Shown here: piece after piece, positions 36,778-47,262 of the stretch
Position numbering within the stretch: position 1 is the first letter of the stretch
How the letters are laid out: each line of letters opens with the position of its first letter
Source: an uncultured Flammeovirgaceae bacterium
GTDB lineage: Bacteria > Bacteroidota > Bacteroidia > Cytophagales > Cyclobacteriaceae
Reading direction: 5' to 3'
Length of the DNA stretch: 64,000 nt
NCBI GenBank assembly: GCA_937883755.1
Contig: CAKZYA010000002.1
Coordinates: 1 to 64,000 of the forward strand
Notes under the pieces: model-generated
What the model saw: the letters and a program-made list of their open reading frames with translations, nothing else
Database searches by the model: none
Told to the model about the DNA's origin: nothing
Position numbers and translations under genes: made by a program

Positions 36778-37329
36778 TTATTTAGCAGCAGTTTTACCTG
36801 CTTTTCTTCTAACGATCTCTCCTACAAACCGAATACCTTTTCCTTTGTAAGGTTCTACTGGTCGTAAAGATTTTATTTTAGCAGCAACTTGTCCGATTAA
36901 CTGCTTATCAGACCCTTCTAGAGTTAAAATAGGATTTTTACCCTTTGCAGTCTCCGCTGCGGCCTTTATACCTTCAGGTATTTGTAAAAATATATTGTGG
37001 GAGTATCCTAAGTTAAGTTCCAGAATATCTCCCTGAACATTGGCTCGGTAACCAACCCCAACTAATTCAAGTTTCCGCTTATAACCCTGACTCACACCTT
37101 CTACCATATTGGCTACTAACGAGCGATACAGTCCGTGCAGTGCCTTGTGTCGCTTCTGCTCAGTAGGGCGAGATAGTGTAATCTCTCCTTCTTCAACCTT
37201 CAACTCAAAGTCATTATCAACCTTCTGAGATAACTCTCCTTTAGGCCCTTTCACTTTCACCAAGCTATTTTCCCGGCTTATGGAAACTCCTTCGGGAACG
37301 CTTATCGGTTGATTTCCTATACGAGACAT
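36778..37329 (-). CDS. rplF: 50S ribosomal protein L6 (uL6)
   Basis: A 183-residue two-domain protein near the factor-binding site of the 50S subunit. MSRIGNQPISVPEGVSI at the start, YRSLVANMVEGVSQGYKRKL in the middle and the signature PYKGKGIRFVGEIVRRKAGK near the end are visible. The gene follows rpsH by 9 bases. Confidence 0.98.
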   Translation of the reverse strand: MSRIGNQPISVPEGVSISRENSLVKVKGPKGELSQKVDNDFELKVEEGEITLSRPTEQKRHKALHGLYRSLVANMVEGVSQGYKRKLELVGVGYRANVQGDILELNLGYSHNIFLQIPEGIKAAAETAKGKNPILTLEGSDKQLIGQVAAKIKSLRPVEPYKGKGIRFVGEIVRRKAGKTAAK

Positions 37330-37338
37330 ATTATTTTA

Positions 37339-37740
37339 TTAATATACGTAGCAAATAACTTCTCCTCCTACATTCTGCTGTCGAGCCTCCTTGTCAGAAA
37401 GCACTCCGTGAGAAGTAGATAAAATTGCAATTCCTAAGCCATTGAGTACTCGTGGCAGTGAATCAGCCTTAGCATACTTGCGCAGCCCGGGCTTACTGAT
37501 TCGCTCCAAATGCGTAATAGCCGGTGTTTTCTTAACCGGGTTGTACTTCAAAGCAATTTTGATATTTCCCTGATGCCCTGATTCGTCCTCAAACTTATAA
37601 TTTTGAATATATCCTTTTTCGTGCAAAACCCGAGTAATCTCCTTCTTTAGATTAGAAGCAGGCACTTCAACAATCCGATGATTCGCCTTGATGGCGTTTC
37701 TTAGACGGGTTAAATAGTCAGCTATTGGATCTGTAATCAT
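37339..37740 (-). CDS. rpsH: 30S ribosomal protein S8 (uS8)
   Basis: A 133-residue 16S rRNA-binding protein: [20 protein letters not shown] at the start and [20 protein letters not shown] near the end are typical. In E. coli S8 represses the spc operon by binding its mRNA. Here the gene is preceded by an 80-bp gap, the largest between rplC and rpsM, which holds a -7-like TACCTTTG inside an inverted repeat (37772-37802), so transcription or translation may be controlled at this point. Confidence 0.98.
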   Translation of the reverse strand: MITDPIADYLTRLRNAIKANHRIVEVPASNLKKEITRVLHEKGYIQNYKFEDESGHQGNIKIALKYNPVKKTPAITHLERISKPGLRKYAKADSLPRVLNGLGIAILSTSHGVLSDKEARQQNVGGEVICYVY

Positions 37741-37771
37741 ACTATTATCTATTACCGCTTTTAAAAACGGA

Positions 37772-37802
37772 CTGCAAAGGTAAGGTTTTCTTTACTTTGC
37801 AG
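37772..37802 (-). promoter_or_regulatory. Promoter-like inverted repeat in the rpsN-rpsH gap
   Basis: CTGCAAAG at 37772-37779 and CTTTGCAG at 37795-37802 form an 8-bp stem, extended by TAA/TTA past one bulged base. The minus strand of the left arm reads TACCTTTG, matching the -7 consensus, and continues TTTGCAGTCC, identical to the rplC promoter at 44158-44167. No TTG is present at -33. It may be an internal promoter, an operator or an mRNA hairpin. Confidence 0.45.
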
Positions 37803-37820
37803 AAAATATATTGACTTTTT

Positions 37821-38090
37821 TTACCAGCTTGCTTTCGTAATGCCTGGAATTTTACCTTCCGATGCTAATTCTCTGAACGTTACTCGAGAAATACCAAATT
37901 TTCGCATGTACCCTTTGGGGCGCCCCGTTAATTTACAACGGTTATGAAGACGAACTGGTGAAGCATTTCTGGGTAATTTATCTAGTGCTTCGTAATCGCC
38001 TTGGGCTTTTAGCTCAGCTCGCTTCTCAGCGTACTTGGCTACCATGCGTTGGCGTTTTCTTTCTCGAGCGATAACTGATTTTCTTGCCAT
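37821..38090 (-). CDS. rpsN: 30S ribosomal protein S14 (uS14), zinc-free form
   Basis: An 89-residue protein with [20 protein letters not shown] at the start, [20 protein letters not shown] and the C-terminal [20 protein letters not shown]. Only one cysteine is present, so this is the long, zinc-independent form rather than the 61-residue C+ form. It follows rplE by 3 bases. Confidence 0.98.
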   Translation of the reverse strand: MARKSVIARERKRQRMVAKYAEKRAELKAQGDYEALDKLPRNASPVRLHNRCKLTGRPKGYMRKFGISRVTFRELASEGKIPGITKASW

Positions 38091-38093
38091 AAT

Positions 38094-38666
38094 TTATGAT
38101 GCGTTTCGGTTTGCAAATGGCATTCCAAATGCCTTCAGAAGTTCATAAGCTTCTTCGTCAGTCTGAGCCGTAGTTACAAACGTAATGTCCATTCCAGAAA
38201 TTCGGTTTACTTTATCAATACTGATTTCTGGAAATATAATCTGTTCTTTTACTCCTAGTGTATAATTGCCACGCCCATCAAAACCTTTATCGCTAATACC
38301 CCGGAAGTCACGAACTCGGGGAAGCGCTACAGTCATCAAGCGATCTAAAAACTCGTACATTCGGTTGCCTCGCAATGTTACTTTTGCCCCGATAGGCATA
38401 AATTCGCGCAGCTTAAAATTGGAAACTGACTTCTTAGCAATGGTGGGAACTGCTTTCTGACCAGTAATAAGTGTTAATTCCTGCACTCCTACATCTACTA
38501 ATTTCTTATCAGCTACCGCATCACCAATTCCCTTGTTAAGGGCTATTTTTACTAAACGAGGCACTTGCATTACAGAAGTGTAATTGAATCGCTCCTTTAG
38601 TTGGGCAGTAATTTCATCTTGAAATTTCTGCTTTAAGCGCGGAATATATATTTCGGTAGTTGCCAT
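38094..38666 (-). CDS. rplE: 50S ribosomal protein L5 (uL5)
   Basis: A 190-residue 5S rRNA-binding protein that contacts P-site t[60 protein letters not shown] and the end [20 protein letters not shown] are typical. It is 2 bases after rplX. Confidence 0.98.
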   Translation of the reverse strand: MATTEIYIPRLKQKFQDEITAQLKERFNYTSVMQVPRLVKIALNKGIGDAVADKKLVDVGVQELTLITGQKAVPTIAKKSVSNFKLREFMPIGAKVTLRGNRMYEFLDRLMTVALPRVRDFRGISDKGFDGRGNYTLGVKEQIIFPEISIDKVNRISGMDITFVTTAQTDEEAYELLKAFGMPFANRNAS

Positions 38667-38668
38667 AA

Positions 38669-39001
38669 TTAAATAAACTCTCCAGTTGCTTTACTATATC
38701 GCTGGTTTTTACCGCTATCGTTTTTCTTTCTTCCTACTTTGGTAGGCTCACCCGTAGCCGGATTTACTAGCATTACATTACTAATGTGAATAGGAGCTTC
38801 CTGCTGGTTTCGCCCTCCTTCAGGATTCTGAGCAGAAGGTTTCACATGCTTAGTTACCACATTAACATCTTCAACCAGCACTTTATCATCAGCAATCAGT
38901 ACTGATATTACCTGTCCGGTTTTTCCCTTATCGTTTCCAGAAATCACCTTTACAGTGTCTCCAGACTTAATTTTTAATTTCTTGTTCATAACCTTAGCCA
39001 T
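38669..39001 (-). CDS. rplX: 50S ribosomal protein L24 (uL24)
   Basis: A 110-residue KOW-domain protein that initiates 50S assembly. [20 protein letters not shown] is the KOW motif, followed by [20 protein letters not shown] and [19 protein letters not shown]. The C-terminal basic tail is usual. It lies 3 bases after rplN. Confidence 0.98.
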   Translation of the reverse strand: MAKVMNKKLKIKSGDTVKVISGNDKGKTGQVISVLIADDKVLVEDVNVVTKHVKPSAQNPEGGRNQQEAPIHISNVMLVNPATGEPTKVGRKKNDSGKNQRYSKATGEFI

Positions 39002-39004
39002 AGT

Positions 39005-39373
39005 CTACAGTACTTCAGGAGCTAATGAGACAATTTTCATAAACTGCTTTTCTCGCAACTCACGGGCTACTGGCCCGAAAATACGGGTTCCCCGGGGCTC
39101 ATCGTTTGCATTGAGTAGCACCGCAGCATTCTCTTCAAAGCGAATGTAAGACCCATCTTTGCGACGAACCTCTTTCTTGGTTCGTACAATAACTGCCCGA
39201 GAGACGGTACCTTTCTTCAAATTACTGGAAGAAATAGCTGACTTTACAGTTACGATAATTTTGTCGCCAACTGAGGCGTAGCGACGCTTAGTTCCGCCCA
39301 ATACACGAATGCAAAGTACTTCTTTTGCCCCGCTGTTATCAGCTACATTTAGCCGAGACTCTTGCTGTATCAT
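39005..39373 (-). CDS. rplN: 50S ribosomal protein L14 (uL14)
   Basis: A 122-residue protein at the subunit interface. [19 protein letters not shown], the central [19 protein letters not shown] and the end [20 protein letters not shown] match the family closely. It is 2 bases after rpsQ. Confidence 0.98.
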   Translation of the reverse strand: MIQQESRLNVADNSGAKEVLCIRVLGGTKRRYASVGDKIIVTVKSAISSSNLKKGTVSRAVIVRTKKEVRRKDGSYIRFEENAAVLLNANDEPRGTRIFGPVARELREKQFMKIVSLAPEVL

Positions 39374-39375
39374 AA

Positions 39376-39639
39376 TTACTTAGCTCTTTCTAGGATTTCT
39401 ATCAAACGCCACCGCTTGTTCTTACTCAGTGGGCGGGTTTCCATAATACGAACAGTGTCACCAATACCACAGTCATTGTTCTCATCATGAGCAACAAATT
39501 TGGTGGTTTTCCGCACAAACTTACCGTAGATAGGGTGCTTTACTTTGCGCTCTACCGATACGGTAATAGATTTTTCCATCTTATTACTAAGAACTTGTCC
39601 GATACGTTCTTTACGTAGATTACGTTCTTTCTGCTCCAT
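39376..39639 (-). CDS. rpsQ: 30S ribosomal protein S17 (uS17)
   Basis: An 87-residue OB-fold protein that binds 16S rRNA early in assembly. [40 protein letters not shown] and the signature [19 protein letters not shown] are visible. It is 7 bases downstream of rpmC. Confidence 0.98.
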   Translation of the reverse strand: MEQKERNLRKERIGQVLSNKMEKSITVSVERKVKHPIYGKFVRKTTKFVAHDENNDCGIGDTVRIMETRPLSKNKRWRLIEILERAK

Positions 39640-39646
39640 GATCTCG

Positions 39647-39841
39647 TTAGTTTGCTAGTTCTTTAGCCCGCAACTCTGTTTTGATACGGGCAATGGTTCT
39701 ACGGGAAGCTTTAATTTTCATTGGGTTCTCAATTGGAGAAATCGCGTGTGCAAACTTTAGCCTAGTCAGATTTTCCTGCTCAGCCTTTAAGGTCTCCATC
39801 AGTTCGTCTGCCGACAATGACTTTATTTCTTCGTTTTTCAT
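39647..39841 (-). CDS. rpmC: 50S ribosomal protein L29 (uL29)
   Basis: A 64-residue protein at the peptide exit tunnel. [20 protein letters not shown] and [20 protein letters not shown] with [10 protein letters not shown] are characteristic. A longer in-frame start lies inside rplP, but the ATG at 39841, one base from the rplP stop, gives the normal family N-terminus and is chosen. Confidence 0.96.
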   Translation of the reverse strand: MKNEEIKSLSADELMETLKAEQENLTRLKFAHAISPIENPMKIKASRRTIARIKTELRAKELAN

Positions 39842-39842
39842 G

Positions 39843-40265
39843 TTACTTTCCAACGTAATCTTTTCGAACAACAAATCGGGTTTTGACAGGGAGCTTTTGA
39901 GCCGCTAATCGTAGGGCTTCCTTTGCTATCGTAGTAGGCACTCCTGAAACTTCAAACATGATCCGCCCAGGCTTTACAGTAGCCACCCAATACTCAGGTG
40001 CTCCTTTTCCTTTACCCATTCGTACTTCGGCAGGCTTTTTAGTTACAGGCTTATCTGGAAAAATTCGAATCCATACCTGACCTTCCCGCTTCATATATCG
40101 TGTCATAGCGATACGAGCAGATTCAATCTGTCGGCTAGTAATCCAGGCAGGCTCTAGCGACTTCAGACCAAAGCTACCGAAAGCTACGGTATGACCTCGC
40201 TGCGCTAACCCTTTGACGCGCCCTTTCTGCTTTTTTCTAAATTTTGTTCTTTTCGGCTGTAACAT
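39843..40265 (-). CDS. rplP: 50S ribosomal protein L16 (uL16)
   Basis: A 140-residue protein at the A-site side of the 50S subunit. [19 protein letters not shown] at the start, [40 protein letters not shown] and the end [11 protein letters not shown] are typical. It lies 11 bases after rpsC. Confidence 0.98.
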   Translation of the reverse strand: MLQPKRTKFRKKQKGRVKGLAQRGHTVAFGSFGLKSLEPAWITSRQIESARIAMTRYMKREGQVWIRIFPDKPVTKKPAEVRMGKGKGAPEYWVATVKPGRIMFEVSGVPTTIAKEALRLAAQKLPVKTRFVVRKDYVGK

Positions 40266-40276
40266 AGCTGATTATC

Positions 40277-41011
40277 TTATCGGTTTCTTCTTCGGCTGCG
40301 TCCTCCATCTCTACGACGGTCACGACGGTCACCCCCACCACCAGTGTTTCCACTTTGGTTACCCACATTCGGAGAAAGGTCACGCTTGCCAAATACTTCG
40401 CCTTTAAATACCCATACCTTAATTCCTATCTTCCCATAAATCGTATTAGCTTCGGAAACGGCATAGTCAATATCTGCACGCAGTGTGTGAAGAGGTATGC
40501 GCCCTTCTTTGTACTGCTCAGTACGAGCCATCTCAGCACCACCCAATCGCCCTGAAACTTTGATTTTAATACCTTCAGCTCCTACTCGCAGTGCCGAAGC
40601 AATTGCTTGCTTCATTGCCCGTCGGTATGAGATTCGTGCTTGTAGCTGCTGGGCTACTGAATCGCCAATTAATTGAGCGTCTAATTCAGGCCGCTTAATT
40701 TCGTAGATATTGATTTGAATATCTTTACCCGTCAGCTTTTTAAGCTCTTCCTTCAGCTTGTCAACCTCCTGACCACCTTTACCGATTACTACTCCTGGAC
40801 GAGCCGTATGAATAGTTAGTGTGATTCGCTTCAGAGTGCGCTCAATAACTATTTTAGAAACTCCTCCCCGAGCCAAGCGGGCGTTGATATATTTTCTTAT
40901 TTCGTGATCTTCTACCAGCTTATCGGAAAAGTCTTTTCCGCCGTACCAGTTAGAATCCCAGCCTTTAATGATTCCTAGACGTAATGCTATTGGGTTAACC
41001 TTCTGTCCCAT
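40277..41011 (-). CDS. rpsC: 30S ribosomal protein S3 (uS3) with Gly/Arg-rich tail
   Basis: A 244-residue protein at the mRNA entry channel. The KH domain ([20 protein letters not shown]) and the C-domain ([38 protein letters not shown]) are complete. After about residue 215 the chain becomes low complexity ([20 protein letters not shown]), an RGG-like basic tail. Such tails are seen in some Bacteroidota S3 proteins; the role is unclear. It follows rplV by 8 bases. Confidence 0.97.
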   Translation of the reverse strand: MGQKVNPIALRLGIIKGWDSNWYGGKDFSDKLVEDHEIRKYINARLARGGVSKIVIERTLKRITLTIHTARPGVVIGKGGQEVDKLKEELKKLTGKDIQINIYEIKRPELDAQLIGDSVAQQLQARISYRRAMKQAIASALRVGAEGIKIKVSGRLGGAEMARTEQYKEGRIPLHTLRADIDYAVSEANTIYGKIGIKVWVFKGEVFGKRDLSPNVGNQSGNTGGGGDRRDRRRDGGRSRRRNR

Positions 41012-41019
41012 AATAAATT

Positions 41020-41391
41020 CTAATCTTCAGATTGAGTTTCTTGTTCAGTAATATCGCTATCAACAATCAGCGTTACGTGGTTAGATCGCTTACGGATACG
41101 ATGCGCTCGTCCTTGCGGAGCTGGACGCAGTCGCTTCAATATCCGGGCACCATCTACCCGAATCTCTTTGACGTATAAGTTTGCTTCATCTGAACGCTCA
41201 TCTTCATTCAACTCTTCCCAACTAGCTATAGCCGATACTAACAACTTCTCCAGTTTCGCTGCACCACTTTTCGGTTCAAATTTGAGGATATTCAGAGCTT
41301 CATATACGTTTCTGCCCCGAATCATGTCGGCTACCAATCGCATTTTGCGAGGTGCAGTAGGCTCATTACGTAATCTTGCAACAGCTTCCAT
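41020..41391 (-). CDS. rplV: 50S ribosomal protein L22 (uL22)
   Basis: A 123-residue exit-tunnel protein. [40 protein letters not shown] and the hairpin-loop region [20 protein letters not shown], site of macrolide contacts in the family, are intact. The C-terminus carries a short acidic extension. It starts 2 bases after rpsS. Confidence 0.98.
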   Translation of the reverse strand: MEAVARLRNEPTAPRKMRLVADMIRGRNVYEALNILKFEPKSGAAKLEKLLVSAIASWEELNEDERSDEANLYVKEIRVDGARILKRLRPAPQGRAHRIRKRSNHVTLIVDSDITEQETQSED

Positions 41392-41393
41392 AG

Positions 41394-41672
41394 TTATCGT
41401 CTGCCTTTATCTTTCTTAGAAATATGACCTCGGAAGTTACGAGTAGGGGCAAATTCGCCCAGTTTGTGACCCACCATATTCTCAGTGACATAAACTGGGA
41501 TAAACTTATTCCCGTTATGTACTGCAAAGGTATGCCCCACAAAATCAGGAGAAATCATAGAGCGTCGAGACCAAGTTTTTATTACTGACTTCTTATTAGA
41601 CTGGCTCATCGCCTCTACCTTCTTCTCTAAGCGAAAATCTATATAAGGTCCTTTCTTAAGTGAACGTGCCAT
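41394..41672 (-). CDS. rpsS: 30S ribosomal protein S19 (uS19)
   Basis: A 92-residue head protein. [39 protein letters not shown] and [20 protein letters not shown] are family signatures. The stop is 2 bases before rplV and the start directly abuts rplB (0 gap). Confidence 0.98.
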   Translation of the reverse strand: MARSLKKGPYIDFRLEKKVEAMSQSNKKSVIKTWSRRSMISPDFVGHTFAVHNGNKFIPVYVTENMVGHKLGEFAPTRNFRGHISKKDKGRR

Positions 41673-42500
41673 TTATTTCTTTTTCTTTCTGCTAACAATT
41701 AGACGATTCGAGTACTTCTTAGGCCGACGAGTTTTGTAACCCTTGGCAATTACCCCGTTTCGAGAGCGAGGGTGACCTCCTGAAGAACGACCTTCACCAC
41801 CTCCCATCGGGTGGTCAACTGGGTTCATAGCAACCCCTCTAGTACGAGGGCGACGCCCCAACCAACGCTTACGACCCGCTTTACCGTAGGTAACGTTCAT
41901 ATGGTCGTTATTAGAAACCGACCCTACCGTAGCCATACAAGCGGAAAGAACCATTCTCATTTCGCCAGAAGGAAGCTTCACAGTAACGTACTTTCCTTCA
42001 CGAGCCAACAGTTGAGCGTATGAACCTGCACCTCGTGCCATCTGCCCTCCTTTACCCGGAGTAAGCTCAATATTATGAACGATTGTACCTAATGGAATAG
42101 CTGATAGAGGCAGAGCATTTCCAACTTCTGGAGCTACTGAAGAGCCCGAAATAACTTCTTGCCCAACTTTTAAGCCAGCCGGAGCAATGATGTATGCCTT
42201 CTCACCATCTTGGTACTCAACCAGTGAGATAAATGCCGAACGGTTAGGATCGTACTCAATAGTCTGTACTGTTGCCGGAACATCTGTTTTTTGTCGCTTG
42301 AAATCTATCAAACGAAGTTTACGCTTGTGTCCCCCTCCTTTATAGCGAGAGGTCATCCGACCTTGATTATTACGACCGCCTGATTTTTTCAGTGTTACTA
42401 CTAGCGACCTTTCGGGCTTGTTAGTAGTAATCTCCGAAAAATCGGGAGCGAGTCGGTGTCTTTGTCCTGGGGTTATCGGCCTAAGTTTCTTAACTGCCAT
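41673..42500 (-). CDS. rplB: 50S ribosomal protein L2 (uL2)
   Basis: A 275-residue protein required for peptidyl transfer and subunit joining. [38 protein letters not shown], the [20 protein letters not shown] block and the C-terminal signature [20 protein letters not shown] are intact. It follows rplW by 13 bases. Confidence 0.98.
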   Translation of the reverse strand: MAVKKLRPITPGQRHRLAPDFSEITTNKPERSLVVTLKKSGGRNNQGRMTSRYKGGGHKRKLRLIDFKRQKTDVPATVQTIEYDPNRSAFISLVEYQDGEKAYIIAPAGLKVGQEVISGSSVAPEVGNALPLSAIPLGTIVHNIELTPGKGGQMARGAGSYAQLLAREGKYVTVKLPSGEMRMVLSACMATVGSVSNNDHMNVTYGKAGRKRWLGRRPRTRGVAMNPVDHPMGGGEGRSSGGHPRSRNGVIAKGYKTRRPKKYSNRLIVSRKKKK

Positions 42501-42513
42501 ACTGCCTCACAAA

Positions 42514-42801
42514 TTAAACGTTACTGTAAAAATCAATAATATCCCCGTCAGCTACCTGCACAATGGCTTTCTTGAAATTAGGGGACTTTCCAGTGATGAC
42601 ACCAGATTTAGTGTACCGACTTTTAGACTTACCTTGGTAATTCATTGTCCACACTTTATCTACCGTTACACCGTACATCTTTTCTACTGCCTCGCGAATC
42701 TGGAGCTTATTGGCTCGCTTATCTACCACAAATCCGTATTTACCCTGCTCGTTTTGCTCCGAAATTTTTTCGGTTACTAAAGGCTTCTTAAGAACACTCA
42801 T
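42514..42801 (-). CDS. rplW: 50S ribosomal protein L23 (uL23)
   Basis: A 95-residue exit-tunnel protein that forms the docking site for SRP and trigger factor. KPLVTEKISEQNEQGKYGFV, VDKRANKLQIREAVEKMYGV and the tail FKKAIVQVADGDIIDFYSNV are typical. It is 2 bases after rplD. Confidence 0.97.
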   Translation of the reverse strand: MSVLKKPLVTEKISEQNEQGKYGFVVDKRANKLQIREAVEKMYGVTVDKVWTMNYQGKSKSRYTKSGVITGKSPNFKKAIVQVADGDIIDFYSNV

Positions 42802-42803
42802 AT

Positions 42804-43448
42804 CTAATTATCGTTAGCCTTTTGGTTGTACATTTGTTCCAGTACCCCTACTGCTTCCTCACTCATAATTACGTAGCGAGCATCTAAGATTTCGTAGGTA
42901 TTCAACTGATCTGCGGTTATCACCTTTGCATTTTTAATATTCCGAGCTGATAGGTAAATGTTTTCATTTGAGCTATCCAGAACCAAAAGTGATTTCCCCT
43001 CATTCAGAGAAAGAGAAGTTAACAAGCTAGTATAATTCTTAGTCTTAGGTTCATCAAAGCTAAAAGCTTCCAGCACAGTAATCTGGTTATCTTTAGCTTT
43101 GTACGACAATGCTGACTTACGCGCCAGTTGCTTCACTTTCTTATTTAGCTTAAAGCCGTAATTGCGAGGCCGAGGACCGAAGATACGCCCACCTCCCCGG
43201 AATACAGGAGATTTTATACTACCCGCTCGAGCGGTACCTGTACCCTTCTGTCGCTTGATCTTCTTAGTAGAACCAGTAATCTCAGCTCGCTCTTTGGCCT
43301 TATGAGTTCCTTGTCGCTGATTTGCCATATATTGCTTCACATCCAAATAAATGGCATGATCATTAGGCTCTAATCCAAAAATACTATCTGCTAGGGTAAC
43401 CGAGCGTCCAGTATCTTCTCCTTGAATATTTTTTACGGCAATTTCCAT
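42804..43448 (-). CDS. rplD: 50S ribosomal protein L4 (uL4)
   Basis: A 214-residue assembly protein with a loop reaching the exit tunnel. [20 protein letters not shown] followed by [20 protein letters not shown] is the conserved extended loop. In E. coli L4 represses the S10 operon through a leader; a comparable leader cannot be verified here. It follows rplC by 21 bases. Confidence 0.97.
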   Translation of the reverse strand: MEIAVKNIQGEDTGRSVTLADSIFGLEPNDHAIYLDVKQYMANQRQGTHKAKERAEITGSTKKIKRQKGTGTARAGSIKSPVFRGGGRIFGPRPRNYGFKLNKKVKQLARKSALSYKAKDNQITVLEAFSFDEPKTKNYTSLLTSLSLNEGKSLLVLDSSNENIYLSARNIKNAKVITADQLNTYEILDARYVIMSEEAVGVLEQMYNQKANDN

Positions 43449-43469
43449 GTCGGAATTACTTCTTTATAA

Positions 43470-44108
43470 TTATTTCTCTAAAATGACGATTGAATTCTTA
43501 GCTCCTGGCATTGAACCACTCACTAGCACCAAATTTTTCTCAGGGATAATCTTGAGTACCCGTAGGTTTAATAACTTTACCCGATTTCCTCCCGCTCGCC
43601 CGGCCATTTTCATTCCTTTAAATACTCGGGAAGGAAAAGAACATGCACCAATTGATCCGGGAGCCCGCTGGCGGTTATGCTGACCGTGCGTGGCATCACC
43701 TACTCCACCAAAACCGTGGCGCTTCACAACTCCTTGGAACCCTTTCCCTTTTGACTTTCCAATCGCGTCTACGAAGTCACCTTCCACAAAAACATCTTCG
43801 GCTTTCACAGTATTACCTAAAGTCACTTGGTCTTCCCCTTCAAATTCAACTCTAAAATCCCGAAACTCAACTAATTTAGCTTTGGGAGTAGTGCTGGCTC
43901 GCTTGAAATGCCCCTTCATTGCTGAGGACACATTCTTTTCTTTACGATCGCCAAAACCTAACTGTACAGCATTATACCCATCTGTCTCTTCGTTCTTTAC
44001 GTGGGTTATTACGCAGGGGCCAGCCTCAATTACTGTACAAGCAACGTTACGACCTTGCTCGTCGAAGATGCTGGTCATCCCAATCTTTTTTCCAATAATG
44101 CCTGACAT
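43470..44108 (-). CDS. rplC: 50S ribosomal protein L3 (uL3)
   Basis: A 212-residue protein near the peptidyl-transferase centre. [20 protein letters not shown] at the start, [20 protein letters not shown], the glutamine-methylation region [20 protein letters not shown] and [13 protein letters not shown] are typical. It is the first gene of the long S10-spc-alpha unit: a perfect Bacteroidota promoter stands 56 bases upstream, after the rpsJ terminator. Confidence 0.98.
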   Translation of the reverse strand: MSGIIGKKIGMTSIFDEQGRNVACTVIEAGPCVITHVKNEETDGYNAVQLGFGDRKEKNVSSAMKGHFKRASTTPKAKLVEFRDFRVEFEGEDQVTLGNTVKAEDVFVEGDFVDAIGKSKGKGFQGVVKRHGFGGVGDATHGQHNRQRAPGSIGACSFPSRVFKGMKMAGRAGGNRVKLLNLRVLKIIPEKNLVLVSGSMPGAKNSIVILEK

Positions 44109-44163
44109 TGTACTATGGATGTAATTTTATTCCTAAAGATTTCTCTTTTCCGTAAAAGGACTG

Positions 44164-44194
44164 CAAATTTAGTGATTTACCTCAGCTTAACAAA
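44164..44194 (-). promoter_or_regulatory. Promoter of the rplC-rplQ superoperon
   Basis: On the minus strand TTTG (complement of 44191-44194), 19 bases, then TAAATTTG (complement of 44164-44171) is a full match to the Bacteroidota promoter. The sequence continues CAGTCC, also found after the -7-like box before rpsH. Confidence 0.8.
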
Positions 44195-44278
44195 TTATTT
44201 AGTGGGTAATTATTTGCCTCGTTGCAACGATTTACGAAAGTGATTAATTCACTCTTTTTCCACTAATTAGTGGAAGAT

Positions 44279-44315
44279 AAAAAATAACCAATCCTGACAT
44301 CCAGAATTGGTTATT
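44279..44315 (-). terminator. Terminator after rpsJ
   Basis: Arms at 44283-44292 and 44306-44315 form a 10-bp stem (AATAACCAAT), with an inner CTG/CAG stem, followed on the minus strand by a run of six T. It begins 22 bases after the rpsJ stop and separates the rpsL-rpsG-fusA-rpsJ unit from rplC. Confidence 0.88.
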
Positions 44316-44336
44316 GCTTTATAAATAATAGGTAAT

Positions 44337-44642
44337 TTATACCTTGATTTCTACATCAACTCCGCTAGGAAGTTCTAGTTTCATAAGCGCATCAACGGTT
44401 TTACTACTGCTAGAGTAGATATCTACCAGACGCTTAAATGTGCTAAGCTGAAACTGCTCTCGTGCCTTTTTATTAACATGCGGTGAGCGCAGTACTGTAA
44501 AAATCTCCCGGCGCGTTGGTAACGGAATTGGCCCACTTACGACAGCACCCGTTGTTTTTACTGCCCGCACGATCTTCTCAGCAGACTTGTCTACCAGATT
44601 ATGATCGTAGGATTTAAGCTTAATTCTTATTTTTTGATTCAT
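44337..44642 (-). CDS. rpsJ: 30S ribosomal protein S10 (uS10)
   Basis: A 101-residue protein that also pairs with NusB in antitermination. [20 protein letters not shown], the [20 protein letters not shown] signature and [20 protein letters not shown] are visible. It is 5 bases after fusA and therefore belongs to the str transcript; a terminator follows, so S10 is uncoupled from the operon that carries its name in E. coli. Confidence 0.98.
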   Translation of the reverse strand: MNQKIRIKLKSYDHNLVDKSAEKIVRAVKTTGAVVSGPIPLPTRREIFTVLRSPHVNKKAREQFQLSTFKRLVDIYSSSSKTVDALMKLELPSGVDVEIKV

Positions 44643-44647
44643 GACAG

Positions 44648-46765
44648 TTATTTTGACTCGCCTTTAGAACTGGCGATTACAGTTTCAGCTATATTTGTAG
44701 GAACCGGATCATAATGAGAGAACGTTAGCGTGGCTGCGGCTCTTCCCGAAGAAATTGTACGAAGGTCAGTAACATAGCCGAATAGTTCACTCAACGGAAC
44801 ATCAGCCTTAATGACTTGAGCAACTCCTTTACTATCCATGCCTTTCATAATTCCACGCCGACGATTCAAATCACCCGTTACCGATCCAGTATACTCATCA
44901 GGAGTTACTACCTCTACTGACATAATTGGCTCAAGTAGAACCGGCTTCGCTTTCTTAGAAGCTTCTCTAAAGCCTAAACGGGCAGCTAGTTCAAACGAAA
45001 GGGCATCCGAATCCACATCGTGGAATGACCCATGGTACAAACGTACTTTCATTTCCTCAACCGGATAACCAGCCAGAGGACCGTTTGTCTTCGCTTGTTC
45101 AAACCCTTTCTGAATAGCCGGAATGAATTCTTTTGGAATTACCCCGCCCACAATATTATTGACAAACTGCAAGCCGTTCTTAACCTCCTTCGGATCAGGC
45201 TCCTCATCAATGGGCCCAATTTCAAAGACGATATCTGCGAACTTACCGCGACCACCAGTTTGCTTCTTGTAAACTTCTTTATGATCTACCGTATTAGTGA
45301 TTGCCTCTTTATAAGCTACTTGAGGCGCACCTTGGTTAATCTCAACTTTGAATTCTCGACGTAAACGGTCAATAATAATGTCGAGGTGAAGCTCGCCCAT
45401 ACCACGCAAAATAGTTTGCCCGGTTTCCTCATCAGTATTTACCTGTAAAGTAGGATCTTCCTCTACTAGTTTAGCGATGGCCATACCTAGCTTGTCAACA
45501 TCAGCCTGTTTCTTAGGCTCAATAGCATAGCCGATTACTGGATCAGGGAATACCATGGATTCCAAGACAATTTTATTGCCCTGATCACACAGCGTGTCAC
45601 CAGTTTTGATGTCTTTGAAACCAACAACAGCGCCAATATCCCCAGCACCTAAGCTGTCAATCTGATTCTGGTTCTTAGCGTGCATCTGGAAAATACGGCT
45701 AATACGCTCCTTATTGTCAGAACGAGTATTGTAGACGTATGATCCAGATTCTAACACACCTGAGTACGCTCGGATAAAGCACAAGCGTCCCACGTAAGGA
45801 TCGGTAGCAATCTTAAATGCCAGCGCAGAGAAAGGTTCATCAAAATCAGGCTTACGAAACACCTCTTCTTCCGTATCCGGATTGATACCTTTAATCTTTT
45901 CGCGATCAAGGGGCGAAGGACACAAAGCCATCACGTAGTCGAGCATGGTTTGTACGCCTTTGTTCTTGAAGGACGAACCACAGAGCATCGGCACGATAGC
46001 CATATCGATGGTGGCAGCTCGTAAAGCTGTTAGTATTTCTTCCTCCGTAATAGAATCCGGATCATCAAAGAACTTCTCCATCAGGCTTTCATCGTACTCC
46101 GCTACTGCTTCCAGCAACTTCTCACGATACTCCGCCACTTCGTCTAGCATATCTTCAGGAATAGGCACTTCAGTAAAGGTCATTCCTAAGTCCTCTTCAT
46201 TCCAGATAATCCCTCGGTTATTCACTAAGTCAACCACACCCCGGAAGTTTTCTTCGGCACCAATAGGTAATTGAAGTGGTACAGCGTTGCTGCCCAGCAT
46301 TTCCTTTACCTGCTTACAAACTCCCAAGAAATCAGCCCCTTGGCGATCCATTTTATTCACAAAACCAATGCGGGCAACATCATAATTGTTAGCAAGGCGC
46401 CAGTTAGTCTCAGACTGAGGCTCTACTCCGTCTACTGCACTAAACAAAAACACCAACCCATCTAACACCCGTAGCGATCGGTTTACCTCTACAGTAAAAT
46501 CCACGTGACCAGGAGTATCTATAATATTGATATGATAATCTTGTCCCCGGTAAGGCCATTGCACCGTTGTTGCCGCAGAGGTAATCGTAATCCCTCGCTC
46601 CTGCTCCTGCTCCATCCAGTCCATCGTAGCCGCACCATCGTGTACCTCACCAATTTTGTGGCTTACCCCAGCGTAGTACAGAATACGTTCAGTAGTGGTG
46701 GTCTTACCCGCATCAATGTGGGCAGCAATACCAATATTCCGAGTATATCGTAAATCGCGCTTCAT
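44648..46765 (-). CDS. fusA: Elongation factor G
   Basis: A 705-residue GTPase catalysing translocation and, with RRF, ribosome recycling. G1 is [15 protein letters not shown], the G3 box is DTPGHVDFT and G4 is [15 protein letters not shown] is the switch I effector loop. Domain IV ([20 protein letters not shown]) carries the conserved loop, and domain V ends in TFSHYDPVP. Only one EF-G gene is seen in the window. It follows rpsG by 8 bases and overlaps nothing. Confidence 0.98.
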   Translation of the reverse strand: MKRDLRYTRNIGIAAHIDAGKTTTTERILYYAGVSHKIGEVHDGAATMDWMEQEQERGITITSAATTVQWPYRGQDYHINIIDTPGHVDFTVEVNRSLRVLDGLVFLFSAVDGVEPQSETNWRLANNYDVARIGFVNKMDRQGADFLGVCKQVKEMLGSNAVPLQLPIGAEENFRGVVDLVNNRGIIWNEEDLGMTFTEVPIPEDMLDEVAEYREKLLEAVAEYDESLMEKFFDDPDSITEEEILTALRAATIDMAIVPMLCGSSFKNKGVQTMLDYVMALCPSPLDREKIKGINPDTEEEVFRKPDFDEPFSALAFKIATDPYVGRLCFIRAYSGVLESGSYVYNTRSDNKERISRIFQMHAKNQNQIDSLGAGDIGAVVGFKDIKTGDTLCDQGNKIVLESMVFPDPVIGYAIEPKKQADVDKLGMAIAKLVEEDPTLQVNTDEETGQTILRGMGELHLDIIIDRLRREFKVEINQGAPQVAYKEAITNTVDHKEVYKKQTGGRGKFADIVFEIGPIDEEPDPKEVKNGLQFVNNIVGGVIPKEFIPAIQKGFEQAKTNGPLAGYPVEEMKVRLYHGSFHDVDSDALSFELAARLGFREASKKAKPVLLEPIMSVEVVTPDEYTGSVTGDLNRRRGIMKGMDSKGVAQVIKADVPLSELFGYVTDLRTISSGRAAATLTFSHYDPVPTNIAETVIASSKGESK

Positions 46766-46773
46766 TTCTTTCC

Positions 46774-47241
46774 TTATATTCTAAAGTGTGAGAAAGCCCG
46801 GTTAGCATCGGCCATCCGGTGCGTATCGTCTTTTTTCTTCACAGCTGCTCCTTCTCCCTTAGAGGCCGCAACAATTTCTCCTGCTAAACGCTCTTTCATT
46901 GTTTTCTCTCCCCGCGATCGGGCGTAGCGAATCATCCACTTAATGCCTAGCGAAGTCTTACGACCAGGTCGCACCTCCATTGGTACCTGGAAAGTAGCAC
47001 CACCAACCCGGCGGCTTTTTACCTCCACTGAAGGCATGATGTTACCCAGTGCTTTTTTCCAAAGCTCCAGACCATTCTCACTGGTACGCTCTTCTACCAA
47101 CTCGATAGCATCGTAGAAAATGGAATAGGCGGTACTTTTTTTACCGTCTACCATCATGTAATTCACAAAGCGAGTTACCAGTGTATCCTTATATTTAGGA
47201 TCAGGTAAAACGTATCTTTTCTTGGGTTTAGCTTTCCTCAT
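46774..47241 (-). CDS. rpsG: 30S ribosomal protein S7 (uS7)
   Basis: A 155-residue primary binder of the 16S 3' domain. [40 protein letters not shown], the [20 protein letters not shown] block and [13 protein letters not shown]-like end ([15 protein letters not shown]) are typical. In E. coli S7 represses the str operon from the rpsL-rpsG spacer; the spacer here is only 21 bases, too short for that structure. Confidence 0.98.
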   Translation of the reverse strand: MRKAKPKKRYVLPDPKYKDTLVTRFVNYMMVDGKKSTAYSIFYDAIELVEERTSENGLELWKKALGNIMPSVEVKSRRVGGATFQVPMEVRPGRKTSLGIKWMIRYARSRGEKTMKERLAGEIVAASKGEGAAVKKKDDTHRMADANRAFSHFRI

Positions 47242-47262
47242 GGGATAATTATAACTATGGTT

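Noticed and set aside
43690-44124. Open frame of 144 codons antisense to rplC
   Set aside because: Entirely opposite a conserved gene, with no independent start context or motif.
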